DNA from: Streptomyces sp. A012304
GTDB taxonomy: Bacteria > Actinomycetota > Actinomycetes > Streptomycetales > Streptomycetaceae
DNA: 47,197 nt
Assembly: GCF_026008495.1 (NCBI RefSeq)
Contig: NZ_BQUN01000200.1
Coordinates: 163,417 to 210,613, forward strand
Direction of reading: 5' to 3'
Positions 32,432 through 39,977 of the stretch are shown piece after piece. The notes beneath the pieces were generated by a model. It was not told where the DNA came from. It did not search any database and saw only the letters and a list, made by a program, of their open reading frames with translations. Each line of letters starts with the position of its first letter. Within the stretch, counting starts at the first letter, position 1. The position numbers were made by a program, and so were the translations under genes.

Positions 32432-32710
32432 AGGCCGGCGCCGGGACCGGCGCCCGAGGGCGATCTCCGGGACCGCCTCCCGGGGCCGCCGCCCGGGACC
32501 GCCTCCCGGGACCGCCGCCCGGGGCCGGCACCCGGGGCCGGCACCCGAGGCCGATGTCCGGGACCGCCGCCCGGGGCCGACATCCGGGACCGGCACCCGG
32601 GCCGGCATCCGAGATCGCCGCCCGAGATCGCCATCCGAGACCGCCGCCCGAGACCGGCGGGCCGGCACCCGAGTCCGCCGCCCGAGGCCGGCAGCGGAGA
32701 CCGCCACCTG
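32432..32710. repeat. Array of about 21 imperfect 13-bp tandem repeats
   Basis: The sequence reads as back-to-back 13-bp units with consensus R-G-R-C-C-G-S-C-R-Y-C-C-G. Examples are GGACCGCCGCCCG (32509-32521 and 32561-32573), GGGCCGGCACCCG (twice, 32522-32547) and AGATCGCCGCCCG (32612-32624). I count 21 units; one or two are 12 bp and one carries an 8-bp insertion (32651-32671). The period is not a multiple of three, so the open frames across it are not evidence of coding. It fills most of the 396-bp gap and ends one base before the GGAGGAAG ribosome site of the next gene. The stretch 32327-32431 holds nothing else recognisable. Confidence 0.85.
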
Positions 32711-32722
32711 GAGGAAGACCCC

Positions 32723-33976
32723 GTGACGAGTACCGTTCCCGCCGAAGCCGGCATATCCCCGGACCCCCGGATCCAGCGCCGCGTCCTGACCGTCCTGGTC
32801 ACCTCCCAGGTCCTCAGCGGCGCCGGACTGGCCGCCGGCATCACCGTCGGGGCCCTGCTCGCGCAGGACATGCTCGGCTCGACCGGCCTCGCCGGCCTGC
32901 CGAGCGCCCTCTTCACCGCCGGTTCCGCGCTCGCCGCCGTCGCCGTCGGCCGCGTCTCCCAGGCCCGCGGACGCCGACCGGGGCTCGCCGCGGGATATCT
33001 CACCGGGGCCGTCGGCGCCGCGGCCGTCATCGCCGCCGCCGTCGTGGACAACCCCGGCTTGCTCTTCGCCGCGCTGTTCGTCTACGGCGCCGGCACCGCC
33101 ACCAACCTCCAGGCCCGCTACGCCGGAGCCGACCTCGCCGCCCCCGCCCACCGCGCCCGGGCCGTCTCCACCGTCCTGGTCGCCACCACCCTCGGCGGTG
33201 TCGTCGGCCCCAACCTCGCCGCACCGACCGGCGACCTCGCCGCCGCCCTCGGCATCCCCCGGCTGGCCGGTCCCTTCCTCCTCGCCGGCGTCGCCTACGC
33301 GCTCGCGGCCGTCGTCCTCGCCGTCTGGCTGCGTCCCGACCCGCTGCTGCTCGCCCGCACCCTCGACCACCGGCGGACGGCGGCGGCCGACACGGCGCCG
33401 CAGCCGGACGCGGCGGCCAAGCGACGCGGCCCGGGAGTCGTGCTCGGCGCCCTGATCATGATCCTCACCCAGCTGGTCATGGTGGCGATCATGACGATGA
33501 CCCCCGTCCATATGCACGACCACGGCCACGGCACCGCCGCTTCCGGCCTGGTCATCGCCATCCACGTCGGTGCGATGTACCTGCCCTCGCCCGCCACCGG
33601 ATGGCTCGTCGACCGATACGGCCGCATCGCCGTCGCCGCCGCGTCCGGCCTCACCCTCCTGGCCGCGGGCGTCCTCGCCGCCGTCGCACCCGGCGACTCC
33701 GTCGTCCTGCTGTCGCTCGCGCTCGCCCTGCTCGGACTGGGCTGGAACCTCGGCCTCGTCTCCGGTACAGCGATCATCACCGACGCCGTGCCGCTGGCCA
33801 CCCGCGCCAAGACGCAGGGCCTGGTCGACGTCTCCATCGCCATCGCGGGCGCGACCGGCGGCCTGGCCTCCGGCATCGTCGTCGCCGCCGCGAGCTACCC
33901 CGCCCTGGCCCTCACCGGAGGCATCCTCGCCCTGGCCGTCCTGCCCGCCGTCGCCGCCTCCGCGAGCAGCCGATGA
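32723..33976 (+). CDS. MFS transporter
   Basis: A 417-residue major facilitator protein with about twelve hydrophobic segments, starting RIQRRVLTVLVTSQVLSGAGLAAGITVGALLAQ. A loop RVSQARGRRPGLAAGYL sits between helices 2 and 3, and the ATNLQARYAGADLA region follows. The stretch MTPVHMHDHGHG is His-rich, and TGWLVDRYGRIAVAAASG is the second-half MFS loop. Its closest type is the MFS-1 group found with sulfur or metal resistance genes; the substrate is unknown. The GTG at 32723 follows GGAGGAAGACCCC; the frame continues upstream into the repeat array, which I treat as non-coding. It may be co-transcribed with ArsR-rhodanese. Confidence 0.87.
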   Translation: MTSTVPAEAGISPDPRIQRRVLTVLVTSQVLSGAGLAAGITVGALLAQDMLGSTGLAGLPSALFTAGSALAAVAVGRVSQARGRRPGLAAGYLTGAVGAAAVIAAAVVDNPGLLFAALFVYGAGTATNLQARYAGADLAAPAHRARAVSTVLVATTLGGVVGPNLAAPTGDLAAALGIPRLAGPFLLAGVAYALAAVVLAVWLRPDPLLLARTLDHRRTAAADTAPQPDAAAKRRGPGVVLGALIMILTQLVMVAIMTMTPVHMHDHGHGTAASGLVIAIHVGAMYLPSPATGWLVDRYGRIAVAAASGLTLLAAGVLAAVAPGDSVVLLSLALALLGLGWNLGLVSGTAIITDAVPLATRAKTQGLVDVSIAIAGATGGLASGIVVAAASYPALALTGGILALAVLPAVAASASSR

Positions 33977-34092
33977 CCTTGTGCCCCGGCCCCGGCGACC
34001 GGCCGGTGTACGTCCTGCGGCTGACCGTGGGCGCACGCGCCACCCGTCATGACGCCCGCTGACGGGCAACGGAACATCGGCCGCGTCGAACA

Positions 34093-34124
34093 GGGGCCCG
34101 CTCGTCGACGACACCACGGGCCCC
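34093..34124. terminator. Hairpin after the MFS gene
   Basis: GGGGCCCG and CGGGCCCC form a perfect 8-bp stem around a 16-base loop that itself contains CGTCGACG. It lies between the rightward MFS gene and the leftward aminotransferase gene. The loop is long for a terminator. Confidence 0.35.
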
Positions 34125-34227
34125 GGCGCCGACCCTGGGGCCCTGGGGACAGTGCTTCGCCGGCTTCGCGCCCGGGACCCGCACCGTCACCATCGGCCGG
34201 ACCGGCTGACAGTCCGTCGCAGCCGGA

Positions 34228-35430
34228 TCAGGCGATGGCCGCGGCCATCCGGCGGACCGCCTCGGTGATCAGGTCCGGCGAGGTGGCCAGGTTCATGCGG
34301 ACGAACCCCGCGCCACCGCTGCCGAAGGGCGTCCCGGAGTTCAGGGCGACGCGGCCCCGCTGGAGGAACACGCTCGCGGGGTCGTCACCGAGGCCCAGGT
34401 CCCGGCAGTCCAGCCAGGCGAGGTAGGTGCCCTGCGCGGGCTGGTAACCGACACCTGGCAGATGCTCGGCCAGCAGCCCTTTCAGCAGTCGGCGGTTGTC
34501 GTCGAGACCGGACAGGACGGCGTCGAGCCAGCCGACGCCGTGCCGCAGAGCCGCCGTGTGGGCGATGATGCCCAGATGGCTGGGGCCGTGGCTGACCTCT
34601 TCGGGGAGCCGGGCCAGGTCGTCGGCCGCCTCCGGCCCGGCCGTCGCCACGGCGGCCTTGAGGCCGGCGAGGTTCCAGGCCTTGGACGCCGACATCAGCG
34701 ACAGCCCGTTCTCCCCGCCGGGCACGCTCAGATACGGCACGAACGACGTGCCCGCGGCCACGATCGGGGCGTGGATCTCGTCCACGACGACGCGCACGCC
34801 GTACATCCGTGCCAGCCGTGCGACCTCGGTCAGCTCGGCGGCGGTGTGCACGGCCCCGGTCGGGTTCTGCGGGCTGCACAGCAGATACGCCGGGCGCTCC
34901 GCGTCCCGGGCGGCCCGCTTGAACGCTTCCTCCAGCACGGCGAGGTCGATCCGTCCGTCGGCGCCCAGCGGCGCCTCGACGACAGGACGGCCGAGGCTCC
35001 CGACGAACTGGTAGAACGGCGGGTAGACGGGGCAGTTGACGATGACCGGGTCGCCCGGCCCGGAGACCAGCTTGAGCATCTCGACGACGCCCAGCATCAC
35101 GTCGGGCACGATCGCGGTGCGCTCCACGGCGAGCCCGTCCCAGCCCCATCGCACGCGGGCGAACTCGGCCAGCGCCTCCGCGTACGAGGTACCGGCCGGG
35201 TAGCCCGTGTCACCGAGCACCACCGCGTCGGTGAGCGCCCGCGCGACCGGCTCGGCCAGCGGGACGTCCATCTCGGCCACCCACAGGGGGAGCACGTCCT
35301 CGGGGAAGGTCCGCCACTTCATGCTGGTGCGCCGCCGCAACTGCTCCAGGGAGAGCTGACGCAACGGCTGGGCGCCGTCCGGCGCGTCCGGTGCGTGCGG
35401 CGCGGATATGTCAGGCGTCGTATTGTCCAT
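34228..35430 (-). CDS. PLP-dependent aminotransferase, MalY/PatB cystathionine beta-lyase type
   Basis: A 400-residue fold-type I PLP enzyme of the MalY/PatB family. Early residues RRTSMKWRTFPEDVLPLWVAEMDVPLAEPV are the family start, followed by GDTGYP, then VNCPVYPPFYQFV. CSPQNPTGAVH and VVVDEIHAPIV hold the PLP-binding Asn and Asp, and SASKAWNLAGLK contains the Schiff-base Lys. RMNLATSP near the end carries the carboxylate-binding Arg. It splits cystathionine or cysteine conjugates to a thiol, pyruvate and ammonia, or transaminates. The ATG at 35430 gives the full family start. The upstream 195 bp are unusually AT-rich. The nearby sulfur genes make a role in sulfur metabolism reasonable. 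Confidence 0.93.
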   Translation of the reverse strand: MDNTTPDISAPHAPDAPDGAQPLRQLSLEQLRRRTSMKWRTFPEDVLPLWVAEMDVPLAEPVARALTDAVVLGDTGYPAGTSYAEALAEFARVRWGWDGLAVERTAIVPDVMLGVVEMLKLVSGPGDPVIVNCPVYPPFYQFVGSLGRPVVEAPLGADGRIDLAVLEEAFKRAARDAERPAYLLCSPQNPTGAVHTAAELTEVARLARMYGVRVVVDEIHAPIVAAGTSFVPYLSVPGGENGLSLMSASKAWNLAGLKAAVATAGPEAADDLARLPEEVSHGPSHLGIIAHTAALRHGVGWLDAVLSGLDDNRRLLKGLLAEHLPGVGYQPAQGTYLAWLDCRDLGLGDDPASVFLQRGRVALNSGTPFGSGGAGFVRMNLATSPDLITEAVRRMAAAIA

Positions 35431-35625
35431 GCGTAAGAAAGTAAAGCAATAGTGGCAGTAATTGTTTGCCTTTTTTGCCAATATCTGCTGGTCTTCGAAA
35501 GGTGCGCCGCTCGTGTGTGGCGGACCGCGAAATTGTTGCCGAATTGCGCGCGACGGCCGGCGGACCCTCAGGGATCTGGCCGACCGGGCGCGGGGCACGG
35601 CGTGAGCTGTGCGGAGCGGTCGCGC

Positions 35626-36603
35626 TCAGCCGGCCACCCGCAGCAGCAGCTTGCCCGTCGAGGTGCGCCCGCCCATCAGCCGATGGGCCTCGGCGGCCTC
35701 CGACAGCGGGAACTCCGCGGTGACCGGAAGCGTCACCGTGCCGTCCGTGACCCTGCGGAAGGCGCGCTCGGCGAGCGAACGCAGCGCCTGTGGCGCGGTC
35801 TGCGCGAGAGCCAGGACGGAGAAGCCCCCCACCGCCCGGCCCTGCGCGTACAGCTCCGGCTGCCCGACCTGCCACGGCTGTGCCCCGCTCGCGTTGCCGA
35901 AGGACACCAGGCGTCCGAAGACGGCCAGCACGTCCAGGCCGCGGCGCAGGGTGTCGCCGCCCACCGGGTCGAGGACCAGGTCGACGCCCCTGCCGTCGGT
36001 GGCCCGGCGGACGTCGTCGGCGAAGGTGTCGGTGGTGAACACCTCGTCGTAGCCGTGCTTGAGGGCGTGGCCGGCCTTGGCCGTGGTGGAGACCACGCCG
36101 TACACCGCCCCGGCGCCCGCCGCCCGGGCCAGCTGCCCGGCGACCGTGCCGATACCGCCGGCGGCGCCGTGCACCAGCACGCTCTCCCCTGCGCGCAGTC
36201 CCCCCACCTCGTGGAGCAGGGCGTGGGCGGTCGGCAACACGGTGGGCAGTGTGGCGGCGGTGCGCAGGTCGAGGCCCGCGGGGAGCGGGAAGACGGTCGC
36301 GGTCTCGGCGACCACCACCTCCGCGTAGGCGCCGCTGTCGACGAGCGCGGCGACCTCCTGCCCCGCACGCAGACCCTCGACGCCCTCGCCTACCGCCCGG
36401 ATCCGCCCGGAGACCTCCAGGCCCGGGCGGTACGGCAGCGACGCCACCCGGTAGCCCTCGGCGCGCGCCTTGAGATCCGCGAAGTTCACCCCCGCATACG
36501 CCGCGTCGATGGTCACCTGACCCGGCCCGGGCTCGGGCACCTCGGCCCGTACCAGTGTCAGCACCTCGGGATCGCCGTACTCCCGGAACTCGACTGCACG
36601 CAT
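35626..36603 (-). CDS. Zinc-independent quinone oxidoreductase (MDR family)
   Basis: A 325-residue medium-chain dehydrogenase/reductase of the QOR type. The start is RAVEFREYGDPEVLTLVRAEVPEPGPGQV, the catalytic domain has NFADLKARAEGYRV and YRPGLEVSGRI, and the cofactor fold is VLVHGAAGGIGTVAGQLARAAGA with DLVLDPVGGDT following. No zinc-binding cysteines are present. It reduces quinones or enones with NADPH in the cytoplasm. The ATG at 36603 is right after the start of the control region it shares with a divergent ArsR-like gene; GAACACTC repeats lie between the two, so it is probably repressed until an electrophile or quinone appears. Confidence 0.92.
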   Translation of the reverse strand: MRAVEFREYGDPEVLTLVRAEVPEPGPGQVTIDAAYAGVNFADLKARAEGYRVASLPYRPGLEVSGRIRAVGEGVEGLRAGQEVAALVDSGAYAEVVVAETATVFPLPAGLDLRTAATLPTVLPTAHALLHEVGGLRAGESVLVHGAAGGIGTVAGQLARAAGAGAVYGVVSTTAKAGHALKHGYDEVFTTDTFADDVRRATDGRGVDLVLDPVGGDTLRRGLDVLAVFGRLVSFGNASGAQPWQVGQPELYAQGRAVGGFSVLALAQTAPQALRSLAERAFRRVTDGTVTLPVTAEFPLSEAAEAHRLMGGRTSTGKLLLRVAG

Positions 36604-36623
36604 GCGGAACGCACCCTTCGCTG

Positions 36624-36676
36624 GAGTGTTCAACGGAAAGCGAACACTCGGACTGTAAGATATCCATCGAACACTC
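36624..36676. promoter_or_regulatory. GAACACTC operator repeats
   Basis: GAGTGTTC (36624-36631) and GAACACTC (36642-36649) form an inverted repeat with a 10-bp gap, and a third GAACACTC follows at 36669-36676 in the extended form CGAACACTCGG. All lie in the 108-bp gap between the quinone oxidoreductase and ArsR-like genes. AT-rich TAAGATATCC between the second and third copies may be a -10 region. The ArsR-like protein is the probable ligand. Confidence 0.6.
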
Positions 36677-36711
36677 GGCAAGTGCCGGGGTGTACTGGAC
36701 AGGGAGAGGAC

Positions 36712-37056
36712 ATGGCGAACCAGGTCGTCGGCGGCAGTCATCGTGCGGCGCCGGTCCACACGGATCCCGAGGACGTGTCCGTCCTGACCGCGCTGTCCGC
36801 GGTCGCCGACCCCGTGCGCATCCAGCTGATCCGTGAGCTGGCGGGTTCCCCCGAGTGGACGCGCAGCTGCGGCAGTTTCGACGTACCGGTCGGCAAGGCC
36901 GCCCTCAGTCACCATTTCTCCGTCCTGCGCGGGGCCGGACTGGTCGAACAGCGCGACGAGGGGCCCAAGCGGGTCAACCGGCTGCGCCGCGAGGAGTTCG
37001 ACGCCCGCTTCCCCGGGCTGCTCGACCTGGTCCTGCGCGGCGACGGCGCCGATTGA
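36712..37056 (+). CDS. ArsR-family winged-helix repressor
   Basis: A 114-residue regulator: VLTALSAVADPVRIQLIRELAG, a loop SPEWTRSCGSFDVP, recognition region KAALSHHFSVLRGAGLVEQRDEGPKRVNRL. The single Cys (SCGSF) precedes the recognition helix; there is no metal-binding Cys cluster, so it is not a typical arsenic or cadmium sensor. It is divergent from a quinone oxidoreductase gene with GAACACTC repeats between them, a common arrangement for electrophile-responsive control in Streptomyces. The ATG follows AGGGAGAGGAC. The 207-bp stretch after it shows no gene. Confidence 0.9.
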   Translation: MANQVVGGSHRAAPVHTDPEDVSVLTALSAVADPVRIQLIRELAGSPEWTRSCGSFDVPVGKAALSHHFSVLRGAGLVEQRDEGPKRVNRLRREEFDARFPGLLDLVLRGDGAD

Positions 37057-37263
37057 CGCCCTCGGCGCGGCGGTACCGACCGGTGCCGGACCTTGATCGC
37101 TGCCTGGCGTCCACCGTCGCCCCTGGCGGAAGCCGCGCTCACGGCGGCGCGCCACCCGTCTGTGCAAGGCTCGGCGTCACCGTCAGGGCACTGCTGCGAG
37201 GTGGGCCTGCCGGAGTCTGCGAGGACAAGACATGTCCGGCCTGGAACGTGAGGGGGACACGCC

Positions 37264-38253
37264 GTGACCATGGTTGTGGGCACCGATGCCCGAGGTATGC
37301 GGCACTGTGAGACGACGGCGCTGGGAGTGCTCCTGCGGCACCTGGGGCTCGACCTGTCCGAGCCCATGCTGTTCGGTCTCGGCTCCGGTCTGTCCTTCAT
37401 CTACTGGGACAGCAAGAACATGGACTTCCCGTTCCTCGGAGGACGGGTCAGACCTTTCGAACTCACCAGAAACCTGGCCACCGGACTCGGGCTGGAACTC
37501 GTGGTCCGGGAGACCGCTTCGCCCAGCAGGGCATGGGAGAACCTGACGGCCCCCATCGACGCCGGCCGCCCCGTCGGGCTGCAACTCGACAGCTACTACC
37601 TGGACTACTTCACATCGAAGATCCATTTCGGCGGCCACGTCGTCGCCATGTACGGCTACGACGACCGCTCCGCCTACCTGGTGGACACCGACCGGCAAGG
37701 CGGAGCGGTGTCCACCAGCCTGACCAGTCTTGCCCAGGCCAGGGCCGCGCGCGGCCCGATGACGGCCAAGCACCGATCCTTCACCTTCACCACTCCGGAA
37801 CAGCTGCCCTCCCCGCAAGACCGGATCATCCCCGCCATCACCGCCTGCGCCGGCGCCTTCCTCGACCCGCCCATCGCCAACCTGGGCCACCGAGGCATCG
37901 AGAAAGCCGGCAAGCTGGTCCGCACATGGTTCCAGCGCACCGATGCCCCGCAGCGGGACCTGCCGCAAGCTGCCCTCCTGATGGAGGAGGCCGGCACCGG
38001 GGGTGCCCTGTTCCGTAACCTCTACCGGGACTTCCTCGGCGAATGCACCGCTCTGTTCGACAGCAGCCGACTGCGCACCGGCCACACGCTGTACACCGAG
38101 GCGGCCACCCTGTGGACGGAAGCGGCGGCACTGATCAAGAAGGCCGGTGAATCGGGCGAGGCGCGGTTCCTCACCCGAGCCGGCACGATCCTCAGCGATC
38201 TCTCGCGCATAGAACGCGAGGCCATGCGGGCGCTGAGCCGTCTGGAGGCGTGA
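37264..38253 (+). CDS. BtrH N-terminal domain / DUF4872 protein
   Basis: A 329-residue protein. Residues 8-150 match the BtrH N-terminal domain: RHCETTALGVLLRHLGLDLSEPMLFGLGSGLSF, with Cys15 placed like a papain-fold nucleophile and GHVVAMYGYDD providing the His and Asp region. Residues 180-325 match the helical DUF4872 partner (AFLDPPIANLGHRGIEKAGKLVRTW). BtrH transfers an amino-acyl group from a carrier protein in butirosin synthesis, but homologues are spread widely outside such clusters, and here no carrier protein or NRPS lies nearby. It probably acts as an acyltransferase or peptidase on an unknown substrate. The GTG at 37264 follows GAGGGGGACAC. Confidence 0.85.
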   Translation: MTMVVGTDARGMRHCETTALGVLLRHLGLDLSEPMLFGLGSGLSFIYWDSKNMDFPFLGGRVRPFELTRNLATGLGLELVVRETASPSRAWENLTAPIDAGRPVGLQLDSYYLDYFTSKIHFGGHVVAMYGYDDRSAYLVDTDRQGGAVSTSLTSLAQARAARGPMTAKHRSFTFTTPEQLPSPQDRIIPAITACAGAFLDPPIANLGHRGIEKAGKLVRTWFQRTDAPQRDLPQAALLMEEAGTGGALFRNLYRDFLGECTALFDSSRLRTGHTLYTEAATLWTEAAALIKKAGESGEARFLTRAGTILSDLSRIEREAMRALSRLEA

Positions 38254-38349
38254 GCAACCAAGCGCAACAAGATCGGCGGCGGAGGGAACATCACGGCGGG
38301 CCGGCTCGTTCCATCTCCGCCCGTCCATGTCACCGTCCCTGGGAGCATC

Positions 38350-39021
38350 GTGCCCGACACCACGCCCGCCACCTTTTCGCCCGCACTCCCGGCCCTGTCC
38401 GCCCAGGCCGAGCGGCTCATCGAGCTGGGAGTGCAGGAGATCGCCGGCTTACCCGCGGCCGAGATCCGTGCCTTCGCCGCGACCGCCGAAGCCCTGGCAG
38501 GCGGCGACGGCGCCCTGCTCGCCGTCCACCCGGATCGCGCCCCGGCCTCCGCCCTCGCGCCGCTGCTCCGCCGCGACGACAAGCCGGGCTTCGTCGTCAC
38601 CGACATGCCCGACGTCGACCACTTCACCCCCTGCTCCGTCGAACCGCCGGACGCCCCCCTCTACCTCGTCACCGGCGTCGACCGCGGTGACCACATGGCC
38701 AACTGGAGCCCGGAAGAGGCGCTGCCCGCCCTCACCGGCGAGGACCGCACCCCCCTGCTGCTCACCGAAGGCATCCACTGGGTGCTCCAGCAGCCGGCCG
38801 CCCTCGAGCGCAACCACTGCTTCATGACCATCGGCTCCCGGCTGCGCAAGGCGAACGGCACCCTGGACGCCCGCACACCGGCGATCTGGATCAGCAACGG
38901 CACCGGACGGGACGGCCGGGAGCGCCGCAACGCCCCGAAGGTCGGCTGGTGCTGGTGGGGCAACCGGCACACCTGGCTGGGCTTCGCCTCCGCGACCGGC
39001 CGTCGGGTCCCGCGGCCGTAG
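38350..39021 (+). CDS. DUF5701 family protein (TTA-containing)
   Basis: A 223-residue soluble protein matching DUF5701: FSPALPALSAQAERLIELGV at the start, GFVVTDMPDVDHFTP in the middle, then YLVTGVDRGDHMANWSPEEALPAL, TPLLLTEGIHWVLQQP and the Trp-rich ending PKVGWCWWGNRHTWLGFAS. The function of the family is unknown. Codon 34 (38449-38451) is TTA, so translation probably depends on bldA. It is 96 bp downstream of the BtrH-like gene on the same strand and may share its transcript. There is no signal peptide or membrane segment. Confidence 0.85.
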   Translation: MPDTTPATFSPALPALSAQAERLIELGVQEIAGLPAAEIRAFAATAEALAGGDGALLAVHPDRAPASALAPLLRRDDKPGFVVTDMPDVDHFTPCSVEPPDAPLYLVTGVDRGDHMANWSPEEALPALTGEDRTPLLLTEGIHWVLQQPAALERNHCFMTIGSRLRKANGTLDARTPAIWISNGTGRDGRERRNAPKVGWCWWGNRHTWLGFASATGRRVPRP

Positions 39022-39024
39022 GAA

Positions 39025-39044
39025 GGAGCGGCTCCCTCCGCTCC
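39025..39044 (+). terminator. Hairpin after the DUF5701 gene
   Basis: GGAGCGG-CTCCCT-CCGCTCC forms a perfect 7-bp stem with a 6-base loop, four bases after the DUF5701 stop. It can also serve the leftward hemerythrin gene ending at 39120. Confidence 0.5.
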
Positions 39045-39119
39045 CTCTGGTCCCTCCGGTCTCCCCGGACCCGCCGCGCCGTCGGCCGGAACACGGGCCG
39101 GTCGGTCAGTCGGTCCGGG

Positions 39120-39734
39120 TCAGTCGGTGTGGCCGCTCTCCGCCTCGCTGACCTTCTGCGCCAGTTCGTCCTTGCTCATCGAGGACCGGCCCTCGACGCC
39201 GAGCTCCCGGGCCTTCTCGTACAGCTCCGCCCGGGTCTCGCCCTCGGTGCCCTGCCCGGGCTCGGTGTCGCGGCCGCCGCCGACGGCCTTGAGCGGCTGA
39301 CCGGTCAGCTTCCGGGACCTCCGGGTGGCGAACTGCATGCCCAGCTCGCGCAGCCGGTCGGAGTCCACGGCCTCGCTCAGCGCGGGAAGGATCTCGTTCT
39401 CCTCCTCCTCGATGTGGTGCACCACCGCGCCGACCCACTCCTCCAGGGCGCGGTCGAACTCCTCGCTCTCCCAGTCCATCTCCAGCAGGTGCTTGCCGAG
39501 ACTCTCGGCCTCGTGGTGCTCCTCGGCGGCGTGCTCGGCCTCTTCCTTCTCGCCCGCCTCACTGGCCACGGCCGGATAGACCCGGTCCTCCTCCGCCTCG
39601 CTGTGGGCCTCCAGCATGGCCACGGCCAGGGGGAGCGCCAGCGGCCGGGAACTCTTGTCCGTCTTCATCATGTCGAACAGACGCCGGAGCTCGCGGTGGT
39701 CGGTGGTGACCATGGTGATGAGGTCGTCAGTCAT
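39120..39734 (-). CDS. Hemerythrin HHE-domain protein
   Basis: A 204-residue protein. Residues 1-130 form a hemerythrin-like four-helix bundle: TTDHRELRRLF, LEAHSEAEEDRVYPAV, EEHHEAESLG and AVVHHIEEEENEILPAL carry the His/Glu/Asp residues for a di-iron site. A C-terminal part (about 165-200) holds an L-Y-E-K-A-R-E-L-G-V-E-G-R-S-S-M-S-K-D-E-L motif, as in Rho N-terminal/SAP-like helices that can touch nucleic acid. The family binds oxygen or reactive species and is often stress-induced in Streptomyces. The ATG at 39734 is used; the frame continues upstream without a good ribosome site. Confidence 0.92.
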   Translation of the reverse strand: MTDDLITMVTTDHRELRRLFDMMKTDKSSRPLALPLAVAMLEAHSEAEEDRVYPAVASEAGEKEEAEHAAEEHHEAESLGKHLLEMDWESEEFDRALEEWVGAVVHHIEEEENEILPALSEAVDSDRLRELGMQFATRRSRKLTGQPLKAVGGGRDTEPGQGTEGETRAELYEKARELGVEGRSSMSKDELAQKVSEAESGHTD

Positions 39735-39756
39735 GGCAGGGCTCCTGGTTTCTCGT

Positions 39757-39780
39757 GTGTGCCTGTGTGCCTGTGTGCGT
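39757..39780. repeat. 8-bp tandem repeat in the hemerythrin leader
   Basis: GTGTGCCT occurs at 39757-39764 and 39765-39772, followed by a variant GTGTGCGT (39773-39780); degenerate TGCCTGYGCG units continue to about 39820. On the hemerythrin strand this is a short CA-rich repeat about 25-45 bp before the ATG. No function is evident. Confidence 0.5.
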
Positions 39781-39918
39781 TGCGCTGTGCGCATTGCCTG
39801 CGCGGCTTGCCTGTGCGGTTTGCCCTCCTTTGTCCCCCGGGTTTCCGGAGTCGGCGGGCTGATGCATGAACGGCCCGCGTAAGCGGGGTCGGCGGGTCCT
39901 CGGGCGGCGGAGACGGCT

Positions 39919-39945
39919 GTCCGGTGATTAAGTGGCTCATCGGAC
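39919..39945. promoter_or_regulatory. Inverted repeat before the SDR gene
   Basis: GTCCGGTGA and TCATCGGAC pair at 8 of 9 positions around a 9-base loop, about 33 bp before the SDR ATG and in the gap shared with the divergent hemerythrin gene. It could be an operator for both. An ACGTG pair follows at 39951-39965. Confidence 0.4.
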
Positions 39946-39977
39946 AAAACACGTGAAACGTGCAGAAGGGGTCGTCA

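Noticed and set aside
32417..32722. N-terminal extension of the MFS protein through the 13-bp repeats
   Set aside because: The GTG at 32723 has a strong ribosome site and begins the family-like sequence, while the extension only translates the repeat array.
33973..34062. 29-codon frame overlapping the MFS stop as ATGA
   Set aside because: It has no ribosome site of its own beyond the overlap and no recognisable sequence; it may be a chance frame or the start of a lost gene.
31613..34117. 834-residue minus-strand open frame across the ArsR-rhodanese and MFS genes
   Set aside because: Composition is Gly/Asp/Arg/Glu-rich and part of it is a translation of the 13-bp repeat; both plus-strand genes beneath it are clear.
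34130..34210. Coding-like end reading PWGQCFAGFAPGTRTVTIG before a TGA
   Set aside because: It looks protein-like and could be the tail of a lost secreted protein, but it is too short and has no start or family match.
35436..35447. AGAAAGTAAAGC upstream of the aminotransferase, matching 11 of 12 bases of the ABC operator region at 2019-2030
   Set aside because: The palindromic partner boxes are missing here, and a single 12-base near-match in an AT-rich patch can be chance.
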